The position numbers were made by a program, and so were the translations under genes. This document shows positions 6,755-14,695 of a stretch of 27,783 nucleotides of DNA, one piece after another. Source of the stretch: BJGO01 sp039810885 (GTDB lineage Bacteria; Bacteroidota; Bacteroidia; Chitinophagales; UBA10324). The notes under the pieces are model-generated. The model worked only from the letters and a program-made list of their open reading frames with translations, searched no databases and had not been told where the DNA came from. The DNA lies in the NCBI GenBank assembly GCA_039810885.1, contig JBDHXV010000036.1, forward strand, positions 1-27,783, in the 5' to 3' direction. Numbering within the stretch: the stretch's first letter is position 1; each line of letters begins with the position of its first letter.

Positions 6755-9700
6755 ATGTCTGCAACAAACCGTTTACAACGACACTCCTTTAGCAAAATAA
6801 AACATCATCTGGATTACCCTGATTTTTTAGATATCCAGATTCAATCATTTAAAGACTTTTTCCAGCTCGAAACCACACAGGATAAACGCGATCGCGAAGG
6901 ATTGTATCGGGTGTTTATGGAAAACTTTCCCATAAATGATACTCGAAGTATTTTTACACTGGAGTTCTTAGACTACTTTATAGACCCGCCTCGATACACT
7001 GTTGAAGAATGTATAGAGCGTGGATTAACCTATAGTGTACCGCTAAAAGCAAAGCTTCGCTTATCATGTAATGATGAGGAGCATATTGACTTCCAAACTA
7101 TTGTTCAGGACGTATTCCTTGGTAACATACCTTATATGACACCTAAGGGCACTTTTGTTATTAATGGTGCTGAACGTGTTGTAGTGTCACAGCTACATCG
7201 TTCTCCTGGCGTTTTCTTTGGTCAAAGTTTACATCCAAACGGCACAAAAATTTATTCTGCCCGTGTGATTCCTTTTAAAGGCGCTTGGATGGAGTTTGCT
7301 ACCGACATCAATAACGTCATGCATGCATACATTGACCGTAAGAAGAAATTCCCGGTTACCAGTTTATTGCGTGCAATCGGTTACGATACCGATAAAGACA
7401 TCTTGAAACTATTTGACCTTGCAGACGAGGTGAATGCAAAACGGGATACATTGAAAAAGTGTGTCGGTCGTAAATTGGCTGCTCGTGTACTTCGTAGCTG
7501 GATGGAAGATTTCGTGGATGAGGACACCGGAGAAGTTGTCACTATTGAACGTAATGAAGTTATCTTAGAGCGAGATATTATTCTTGATGAAAAGAATATT
7601 GAACAGATTCTTGAGACTGATGTTAAGACCATCATTCTGCAAAAAGAAGATACTGATGCGGATTATTCCATTATCTATAACACTTTACAAAAAGATACCT
7701 CTAACTCGGAGTTAGAAGCAGTTCATTTCATCTATCGTGCATTACGTGGTTCAGATGCCCCGGATGATGAAGCTGCGAGAGGAATTATCGACAAATTATT
7801 CTTCTCGGATAAGCGATACGACCTTGGTGAAGTAGGAAGATACAAGATCAATCAGAAGCTAGGAACTAAGACAGATCTGAATGTTAAAATACTGACAAAG
7901 GAAGACATCGTGCTCATTGTTAAGTATTTGGTGATGTTGGTAAACGGTAAAGCTGAGATTGATGATATTGATCATTTAAGTAACCGTCGAGTGCGCACAG
8001 TAGGAGAGCAGCTTTATGCTCAATTTGGTGTCGGGTTAGCTCGTATGGCACGCACAATTCGCGAACGAATGAACGTGCGGGACAATGAGGTATTTACACC
8101 GATTGACTTAATTAATGCGCGCACACTTTCCTCTGTGATTAATTCCTTCTTTGGAACTTCACAATTATCCCAATTCTTGGATCAGACGAATCCACTTTCC
8201 GAAATTACAAATAAGCGCCGTATCTCTGCTCTTGGACCGGGTGGTCTTTCCAGAGAACGTGCGGGTTTTGAGGTGCGTGACGTTCACTATTCTCATTATG
8301 GACGCCTTTGCACCATTGAAACTCCGGAGGGCCCCAATATTGGGTTGATCTCTACTCTCTGCGTACATGCGACTATCAATTCAATGGGCTTTATTGAAAC
8401 GCCTTATATGCGTGTGAAGGATGGAATGGTTGAGAAGAAGAAGATTGAATATTTATCTGCAGAAGCAGAAGATGATAAAACGATTGCACAAGCTAATGCG
8501 GCAATTGATGATAAAGGATTGTTTGCTGATGACCGCGTAAAGTGTCGCCATCAGGGAGACTTTCCTATATTGGAACCTAAGGAAATTCAATACATGGATG
8601 TAGCACCGAACCAGATTGTGGGAGTATCTGCTTCCTTAATTCCTTTCCTTGAGCATGATGACGCTAACCGTGCGTTAATGGGATCTAATATGCAACGTCA
8701 GGCTGTACCATTGTTAAAGCCTAACTCACCCGTAGTTGGAACCGGATTAGAAGCAAAGTCAGCACAGGATTCAAAGTTATTGATCAATGCAGAAGGTAAC
8801 GGCGTGATTGAATATGTGGATGCTAATCAAATCTTCGTACGCTATGATAGAAGCGAGTTGGATGATATTATTAGTTTTGAAACGGCAGTTAAAGTATATG
8901 ATCTGCTTAAGTTCAAGAAGACCAATCAAAGCACTTGCATCAACATTAAACCTATTGTAAAGAAAGGAGATAAGGTTAAATTAGGACAAGTACTTTGCGA
9001 AGGTTATGGTACTCAAAGTGGGGAATTGGCATTAGGGCAAAATCTTAAAGTAGCGTTCATGCCTTGGAAAGGTTATAACTTTGAGGATGCTATTGTAATC
9101 TCAGAGCGTATAGTGCGTGAAGATATATTCACCTCATTACATATTGAAGAGTTTGAGTTAGAAGTTCGGGACACTAAATTAGGCGAAGAGGAATTAACTC
9201 CGGATATCCCGAATGTGAGTGAAGAAGCTACACGCAACCTAGATGAAAATGGAATCATTCGCGTAGGGGCTCATATTAAAGAAGGTGATATCCTCATTGG
9301 TAAGATAACACCTAAGGGCGAGTCAGATCCTACCCCGGAAGAGAAATTATTACGTGCCATCTTTGGTGATAAGGCCGGAGATGTAAAAGATGCTTCTCTG
9401 AAAGCACCGCCGTCAACAACCGGAGTCGTAATTGACAAGAAATTGTTTTCACGCGCTAAGAAGGATAAAAATGCGAAGATTCGTGAGAAAGCAGCACTTG
9501 AAAAACTCGAAGTTGATTTTAACGCACAACTTGCTGACCTGCAAAAGATATTAGTAGAAAAGCTAATGCGGCTGTTAAAAGATAAAGCATCGAAAGGTGT
9601 ACAGAATTATTACAAAGCCACGGTAGTAGCCAAAGGAGTTAAGTTTACACAGAAAGTACTGGATGGTCTCGATTATCAATTAATTGATCCTAAAGATTGG

Positions 9701-10561
9701 ACAAATGATGAGGAAACTAACGAAACCGTTAAACTACTTTTGCACAATTACAATATTAAATTCAATGAGCTAAACGGACGTAACAAGCGCGAGAAATTTA
9801 ATATCAGCATTGGGGATGAATTGCCTACGGGCGTATTAAAGCTCGCAAAAGTGTACCTTGCTCAGAAGCGAAAACTTAAAGTAGGAGATAAGATGGCCGG
9901 GCGCCATGGAAATAAAGGTATCGTCGCACGAATCGTTCGCGCCGAGGATATGCCTTTCTTAGAAGATGGAACTCCGGTTGATATCGTATTAAATCCGCTT
10001 GGTGTACCTTCTCGTATGAATCTAGGGCAGATTTATGAAACCGTTCTTGGTTGGGCTGGGCAAAAGTTGGGGGTTAAATATGCCACGCCAATTTTTGATG
10101 GTGCCACACTTGAAGAAATTGATGAAGAAATTAAAAAAGCGGGTCTGCCGGCATTCGGACAAACATTCTTGTATGATGGAGAAACCGGAGAGCGTTTCCA
10201 TCAGAAGGCTACTGTAGGGGTCATCTATATGATGAAACTCAGTCACATGGTAGATGATAAGATGCATGCTCGTTCTATAGGTCCTTATTCATTAATAACG
10301 CAACAACCATTGGGCGGTAAAGCTCAATTTGGAGGTCAACGTTTTGGTGAGATGGAAGTATGGGCACTTGAAGCATACGGAGCATCTCACATACTGCAAG
10401 AGTTACTTACGATAAAATCGGACGATATTGTTGGACGAGCAAAAGCGTATGAAGCCATTGTCAAAGGAGATAACTTGCCTAGGCCCAATATTCCTGAATC
10501 ATTCAATGTGTTGATTCACGAGTTGAGAGGCTTAACGCTCGATCTAAAATTTGAAGAATAA
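6755..10561 (+). CDS. rpoB: DNA-directed RNA polymerase subunit beta
   Basis: 1268 residues, full length for Bacteroidota. The N-terminus YPDFLDIQIQSFKDFFQ is conserved. The rifampicin region spans ~471-495: LSQFLDQTNPLSEIT, then NKRRISALGPGG, then RERAGFEVRDVH. GDKMAGRHGNKG at 1044-1055 contains active-site lysines that contact the initiating nucleotide. The C-terminus (RGLTLDLKFEE) is intact. RpoB forms the catalytic core with RpoC. The residue aligning with E. coli His526 is Asn486, while those matching Gln513, Asp516 and Ser531 (Gln473, Asp476, Ser491) are unchanged. rpoC, almost always the next gene, is missing here; a strong terminator follows instead. Confidence 0.99.
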   Translation: MSATNRLQRHSFSKIKHHLDYPDFLDIQIQSFKDFFQLETTQDKRDREGLYRVFMENFPINDTRSIFTLEFLDYFIDPPRYTVEECIERGLTYSVPLKAKLRLSCNDEEHIDFQTIVQDVFLGNIPYMTPKGTFVINGAERVVVSQLHRSPGVFFGQSLHPNGTKIYSARVIPFKGAWMEFATDINNVMHAYIDRKKKFPVTSLLRAIGYDTDKDILKLFDLADEVNAKRDTLKKCVGRKLAARVLRSWMEDFVDEDTGEVVTIERNEVILERDIILDEKNIEQILETDVKTIILQKEDTDADYSIIYNTLQKDTSNSELEAVHFIYRALRGSDAPDDEAARGIIDKLFFSDKRYDLGEVGRYKINQKLGTKTDLNVKILTKEDIVLIVKYLVMLVNGKAEIDDIDHLSNRRVRTVGEQLYAQFGVGLARMARTIRERMNVRDNEVFTPIDLINARTLSSVINSFFGTSQLSQFLDQTNPLSEITNKRRISALGPGGLSRERAGFEVRDVHYSHYGRLCTIETPEGPNIGLISTLCVHATINSMGFIETPYMRVKDGMVEKKKIEYLSAEAEDDKTIAQANAAIDDKGLFADDRVKCRHQGDFPILEPKEIQYMDVAPNQIVGVSASLIPFLEHDDANRALMGSNMQRQAVPLLKPNSPVVGTGLEAKSAQDSKLLINAEGNGVIEYVDANQIFVRYDRSELDDIISFETAVKVYDLLKFKKTNQSTCINIKPIVKKGDKVKLGQVLCEGYGTQSGELALGQNLKVAFMPWKGYNFEDAIVISERIVREDIFTSLHIEEFELEVRDTKLGEEELTPDIPNVSEEATRNLDENGIIRVGAHIKEGDILIGKITPKGESDPTPEEKLLRAIFGDKAGDVKDASLKAPPSTTGVVIDKKLFSRAKKDKNAKIREKAALEKLEVDFNAQLADLQKILVEKLMRLLKDKASKGVQNYYKATVVAKGVKFTQKVLDGLDYQLIDPKDWTNDEETNETVKLLLHNYNIKFNELNGRNKREKFNISIGDELPTGVLKLAKVYLAQKRKLKVGDKMAGRHGNKGIVARIVRAEDMPFLEDGTPVDIVLNPLGVPSRMNLGQIYETVLGWAGQKLGVKYATPIFDGATLEEIDEEIKKAGLPAFGQTFLYDGETGERFHQKATVGVIYMMKLSHMVDDKMHARSIGPYSLITQQPLGGKAQFGGQRFGEMEVWALEAYGASHILQELLTIKSDDIVGRAKAYEAIVKGDNLPRPNIPESFNVLIHELRGLTLDLKFEE

Positions 10562-10576
10562 GTTGATAAATACTTT

Positions 10577-10607
10577 AAAAAGCCGCCTTGTAATAGGCGG
10601 CTTTTTT
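10577..10607 (+). terminator. Intrinsic terminator after rpoB
   Basis: AAAAAGCCGCC (10577-10587) pairs with GGCGGCTTTTT (10596-10606) across an 8-base loop, followed by more T/A. It begins 16 bases after the rpoB stop, so it would end the rplA-rpoB transcript without reaching an rpoC. Confidence 0.9.
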
Positions 10608-10626
10608 ATTTTTACTCATCAATATT

Positions 10627-10656
10627 TTTGCACTTTCATCAGCAATAATATTTTTG
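10627..10656 (+). promoter_or_regulatory. Strong promoter for tRNA-Thr(CGT)
   Basis: TTTG (10627-10630) and TATTTTTG (10649-10656) are separated by 18 bases, a full match to the Bacteroidota TTTG / TAnnTTTG promoter. Predicted start is near 10660, about 10 bases before the mature tRNA. Confidence 0.7.
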
Positions 10657-10670
10657 TTGAAAATAGAACA

Positions 10671-10743
10671 GCCGAAGTAGCTCAGTTGGTAGAGCAACGG
10701 TTTCGTAAATCGTAGGTCGTGGGTTCAAGTCCCACCTTCGGCT
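10671..10743 (+). tRNA. tRNA-Thr(CGT)
   Basis: A full cloverleaf can be folded: acceptor GCCGAAG/CTTCGGC, D-stem GCTC/GAGC, anticodon stem ACGGT/ATCGT with loop TTCGTAA (anticodon CGT, reading ACG), T-stem GTGGG/CCCAC with loop TTCAAGT, discriminator T. CCA is not encoded. It stands alone between rpoB and the ABC exporter. Confidence 0.97.
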
Positions 10744-10830
10744 CTTGTCATCGTAATCGGGATAAGCAGGGCGCGTTATTCCCAAATAAGTAATAGCAAT
10801 GTTGATTATACTATGCCTTTCTACACTCGT

Positions 10831-10838
10831 TATATTTG
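10831..10838 (+). promoter_or_regulatory. -7 element immediately before the ABC exporter start
   Basis: TATATTTG matches TAnnTTTG exactly and ends 4 bases before ATG 10843. Transcription would begin at or within a base or two of the start codon, implying a leaderless mRNA. No well-spaced -33 TTTG is seen. Confidence 0.5.
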
Positions 10839-10842
10839 AAGC

Positions 10843-12666
10843 ATGAAAATTCTAAGGCGCCTGATTCCTTATGGCAGACCTCTCTATCATTTCTTTCCTG
10901 AATATTTAATCTATACCTTATTAGGAATTGTTTTTGGGCTGCTCAACTTCACCTTGCTCATTCCAATTTTACAATTGTTGTTTGATCAAAATACGATTCC
11001 TGTATATGACAAACCCGAAGCAACATTTAGTTTAGAATATCTGCAAGCTTATTTCAATTATTCCTTATCTCATTTTATTCACACGTATGGCCGATTTGAT
11101 GCATTACTCTTTGTTTGCGCCATAGTAGGGCTTAGTGTATTAATAGGTAATACTGCTCGCTATCTAGCCATTAAAACATTATTACGACTTAAACTCAAAT
11201 TGATGGAAGGTGTTCGAAATGATCTATATCAGACACTTTTGAATCAGTCGCTTTCATTTCATCACAATCAATCACGAGGTGACTTACTTACTGTGATGAG
11301 CAACGAAGTACAAGAGATCGAAGGGTCGGTTGTCAATTCCATACAAGTTTTTTTTCGTGACCCATTTGTTATTATAGCTTACCTCATCGTATTATTTTAC
11401 ATTTCACCTCTTCTCACTTTATTCACACTGTGTTTTCTTCCTATTACAGGTATAATAATTTCCACGATTACACGAAAGCTAAAAAACCTGAGTTATTTCA
11501 GCCAAGATGATTTAAGCCGAATGATGGTTCATGCGGATGAAAGTATCAGCGGCATCAGGCAAATACACAGTTTTAGAGCGGAGCACTACATGATGAGGCG
11601 GTTTAAAGAGTTAAATTATCGCTTTTCTAGAGTGAGTAAAAACCTGTTTTCAAAAAAGGAACTCGCTACCCCGATAGGAGAAGTCACAGGGGTACTTGCC
11701 GCAATAGTGTTAATTCTAGTTGGAGGGTATTTGATTCTAACCGGGATGAGCTCACTTACCGGACCATCATTTATTGCCTACCTGGCTATGTATTCCCAAA
11801 TTATACAACCATTAAAAAACCTATCGCAGATGTCTTCTAACCTGCAACGAGGCCTTGTTGCGAGTGAGAAAATATTCAGAGTTATGGATTCGGAAATAAA
11901 AATAACGGATGCGGTTGATGCAAAAGAAAAGAAAGTATTCGAGAAAAATATTTCATTGCATAATGTCAGTTTTAAATATACCGATCGGTTTGTATTACAA
12001 GATATTTCAATTTCGCTTGATAAAGGTAAAACCATTGCCTTAGTTGGACAAAGCGGAAGCGGGAAGTCAACATTAGCTGATTTGATATTACGATTCCACG
12101 AGGTAAGCAGTGGAAGCATTACCATAGATGAGGTTGATATACGTAAGATAAAACTACATGACCTTCGGCTGCTTACCTCAATGGTTTCGCAAGATAATTT
12201 CCTGTTTAATGATACGATAACTAATAACATCGCTATGGGAAATATGAACGCAACACACGAACAAATTATTAAAGCTGCGCGTGCTGCCCATGCTCATGAC
12301 TTTGTTATCAAGCTGGAGCATGGGTATGACACGATTACGGGTGAGCGAGGCGTAAAACTTAGCGGCGGTCAACGCCAGCGTATAGCCATAGCTCGTGCAA
12401 TATTAAAGAACGCTCCGATATTGATATTAGATGAAGCAACCTCTTCTTTAGACACAGAAAGCGAACAATTAGTGCAAGATGCCCTGCAACAACTAATGAA
12501 GGATCGGACAAGTATAATCATTGCTCATCGGCTTTCTACTGTTCGACATGCTGATGAGATTGTTGTATTGCATGAAGGAAAAATAATTCAACGTGGCTCG
12601 CACGAACAATTGATTCAACAACAAGGAATGTATCGTCGTTTGGTTGAGTTACAGGAAGTACACTAA
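10843..12666 (+). CDS. MsbA-like type IV ABC exporter (membrane and ATPase domains fused)
   Basis: 607 residues, the normal size for a half-transporter that works as a homodimer in the inner membrane. The membrane domain (~1-340) has about six hydrophobic segments, for example around 20-48, 86-110, 175-208 and 280-300. The ATPase domain follows: Walker A GQSGSGKST at 402-410, Q-loop Gln450, signature LSGGQRQR at 506-513, Walker B ILILDE at 526-531, D-loop SSLD and H-loop His562 (AHRLST). All catalytic residues are present. The MsbA/lipid A flippase-like class is the usual annotation in Bacteroidota, but the substrate (lipid, peptide or drug) cannot be read from the sequence. It converges on the ABC-F gene with a 20-base gap and no clear terminator between them. 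Confidence 0.93.
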   Translation: MKILRRLIPYGRPLYHFFPEYLIYTLLGIVFGLLNFTLLIPILQLLFDQNTIPVYDKPEATFSLEYLQAYFNYSLSHFIHTYGRFDALLFVCAIVGLSVLIGNTARYLAIKTLLRLKLKLMEGVRNDLYQTLLNQSLSFHHNQSRGDLLTVMSNEVQEIEGSVVNSIQVFFRDPFVIIAYLIVLFYISPLLTLFTLCFLPITGIIISTITRKLKNLSYFSQDDLSRMMVHADESISGIRQIHSFRAEHYMMRRFKELNYRFSRVSKNLFSKKELATPIGEVTGVLAAIVLILVGGYLILTGMSSLTGPSFIAYLAMYSQIIQPLKNLSQMSSNLQRGLVASEKIFRVMDSEIKITDAVDAKEKKVFEKNISLHNVSFKYTDRFVLQDISISLDKGKTIALVGQSGSGKSTLADLILRFHEVSSGSITIDEVDIRKIKLHDLRLLTSMVSQDNFLFNDTITNNIAMGNMNATHEQIIKAARAAHAHDFVIKLEHGYDTITGERGVKLSGGQRQRIAIARAILKNAPILILDEATSSLDTESEQLVQDALQQLMKDRTSIIIAHRLSTVRHADEIVVLHEGKIIQRGSHEQLIQQQGMYRRLVELQEVH

Positions 12667-12686
12667 AAGGAAATACTGAATCAGCT

Positions 12687-14585
12687 TTATTCCCGCTCAT
12701 TGCACAAGGATTCCCACTGTTTCATTGTTCTATCCAAATCACTTTTCAGATTATCGTATTCGATTACTTTGTGCTGTAACTCATTCGTTGATAAATCCGT
12801 GGGGTTAGACAAAATCGATTCTAACGTATTTAGTTTCTGTTCAATACTTTCAATTTGTTTCTCCGTCTTTTGAATTTGATTTTCGAGTTTCTTTAAATCC
12901 TTGTGATTAGTAGATGGTGCGGGCTTAGTAGAGTTGGTTTTAAGAGTCTGTTTACGTTCAAGTTCTTGTAATGAGTCAATGTTTCTCGAAGCGAGAAAGT
13001 CATCTATATCTCCAATGTGTTGCCTAATATTACCGCTACGGAAATAAAATAATTTATTAGTTAGACCCTGGAGAAAATCTCTGTCGTGTGAAACTACAAT
13101 GAGGGTTCCGTTAAAGTTCATTAAGGCTTCTTTTAATATTTCTTTCGAGCGCATATCAAGATGATTTGTGGGCTCATCCATAATTAAAAGGTTATGTGGT
13201 TCCAACAAAAGGCAAGCTAAGGCCAGACGAGACTTTTCACCACCGCTCAATACTTTAACTTTCTTGTCAATATCATTTCCGCTAAATAAAAATGCTCCTA
13301 ATAATGAACGTACGCGAGTTCTGATTTCTCCGAATGCCTTTTTATCTACTGTGTCAAAAACAGTTTCGTTGCCATCAAGCTTCTCAGCTTGGTGTTGTGC
13401 ATAATATCCGATGTTAACGTTATGCCCGATAATGATTTCTCCCTGTGTCACGAATTCATCTCCAATGAGCATTTTCGCAAGTGTTGTCTTTCCTTCACCG
13501 TTTCTTCCAACAAATGCGACTCGATCACCCCGTTGAATATCGAAATGGATATCATTTAATATCTTTTTATCTCCGTATGCTTTAAAAACATGCTCAACTC
13601 GTATTACACTTTGACCCGAACGGGGGGCATCGGGGAAGCGAAACCGCATACCTGTCAGGTCTTCATCATCAATCTCGATACGTTCTGTACGGTCCAGTTG
13701 CTTTATTAAGGATTGAGCAAATTTGGCTTTATTAGCTTTAGCCCGAAACTTTTCGATAAGTTGCTCTGTGCGCTCAATTTCACGTTGCTGATTTTTTTGT
13801 GCAGCAAGTAAGGTAGCACGCCGTTCTTTTCTTAACTCTATGTACTTGCTGTATGGGGCTTTGTAGTCATCAATTTTATTATTCGTTATTTCAATTGTAC
13901 GTGTAGTTACATTATCTAAAAACCTCCTGTCGTGAGAAACAAGAATAATAGCCCCTTCAAAGTCTTTCATAAAACTTTCTAACCATGTTATTGATTCGAT
14001 ATCAAGATGGTTAGTCGGCTCATCAAGTAATAAAAGATTGGGTTTGGATAAGAGTAACTTCGCTAATTCGACACGCATTTGCCAGCCACCACTAAATTGC
14101 TTTAGAGGGCGTATAAAATCTGCACGATCAAAGCCAAGTCCAAGTAAAATCTTTTCTGTTTCTTCATTCATATTGGCAGCACCAAGTAAATGAAGACGCT
14201 CATTTGCTTCGTGTAAATCATCCAACCACTGCATATATTCATCGCCATCGTGCGTAGTTGTTGTAGTGATTTGATGCTCAAGGTGTGCAATCTCTTGCTC
14301 TAATTCTTTTATCTCTTTAAAAGCAGTAAGTGCTTCTTCGAACACACTTGAATCACTTTTTGTTTTTAAGTCTTGTGATAAAAATCCAATGCGACAATGC
14401 CGAGGCATGCTTACCGACCCTTTTGTAGGAGACGAAGCACCGGCGATAATTTTTAACAGGGTAGATTTTCCAGCACCGTTTTTTCCCACTAATCCGATTC
14501 GATCACGATCGTTAATTAAAAAAGTAATATTTTCAAATAGGACGTCGCCGCCAAAATAAACGGCAATATCATTCAGATTTACCAC
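12687..14585 (-). CDS. ABC-F family ATPase (Uup-like, ribosome-associated)
   Basis: Two ABC domains and no membrane segments. From GTG 14585 (632 residues): Walker A GKNGAGKST at 34-42, signature FSGGWQ about 164-169, Walker B LLLLDE 184-189, a charged linker 242-301, second Walker A GRNGEGKTT 360-368, second signature LSGGE 446-450, Walker B LLIMDE 466-471, and a C-terminal coiled coil about 561-623 as in Uup. ABC-F proteins bind the ribosomal E site and relieve stalls; Uup-type members also affect DNA-element excision in E. coli. An in-frame TTG at 14612 would add 9 residues, but it lies inside the -7 promoter box, so I prefer the GTG, which opens with VNLNDIAVYFGG as in relatives. The subfamily is less certain than the family. 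Confidence 0.93.
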   Translation of the reverse strand: MVNLNDIAVYFGGDVLFENITFLINDRDRIGLVGKNGAGKSTLLKIIAGASSPTKGSVSMPRHCRIGFLSQDLKTKSDSSVFEEALTAFKEIKELEQEIAHLEHQITTTTTHDGDEYMQWLDDLHEANERLHLLGAANMNEETEKILLGLGFDRADFIRPLKQFSGGWQMRVELAKLLLSKPNLLLLDEPTNHLDIESITWLESFMKDFEGAIILVSHDRRFLDNVTTRTIEITNNKIDDYKAPYSKYIELRKERRATLLAAQKNQQREIERTEQLIEKFRAKANKAKFAQSLIKQLDRTERIEIDDEDLTGMRFRFPDAPRSGQSVIRVEHVFKAYGDKKILNDIHFDIQRGDRVAFVGRNGEGKTTLAKMLIGDEFVTQGEIIIGHNVNIGYYAQHQAEKLDGNETVFDTVDKKAFGEIRTRVRSLLGAFLFSGNDIDKKVKVLSGGEKSRLALACLLLEPHNLLIMDEPTNHLDMRSKEILKEALMNFNGTLIVVSHDRDFLQGLTNKLFYFRSGNIRQHIGDIDDFLASRNIDSLQELERKQTLKTNSTKPAPSTNHKDLKKLENQIQKTEKQIESIEQKLNTLESILSNPTDLSTNELQHKVIEYDNLKSDLDRTMKQWESLCNERE

Positions 14586-14609
14586 GATATAATTTTTCTT
14601 TTGCGGCAG

Positions 14610-14617
14610 CAAAAATA
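14610..14617 (-). promoter_or_regulatory. -7 element of the ABC-F gene
   Basis: On the minus strand 14617-14610 reads TATTTTTG, an exact TAnnTTTG. The predicted transcription start is near 14606, leaving about 20 bases before GTG 14585. This box decides the start codon, because the alternative TTG (14612-14610) is part of the box itself. Confidence 0.55.
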
Positions 14618-14695
14618 CTTGAAGATGCCTGATTAAACAGCGTGTGATACCTATTTATTCAGGAAAAGACTATAGTGTATATACGCTTTGAGTTT

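Noticed and set aside
10755..10785. Hairpin-like GGGATAA / TTATTCCC after tRNA-Thr(CGT)
   Set aside because: The pairing needs a bulge and there is no T-tract after it; too weak to call a terminator.
11778..12230. 150-codon minus-strand frame inside the ABC exporter
   Set aside because: It is antisense to the highly conserved ATPase domain and shows only reverse-complement composition.
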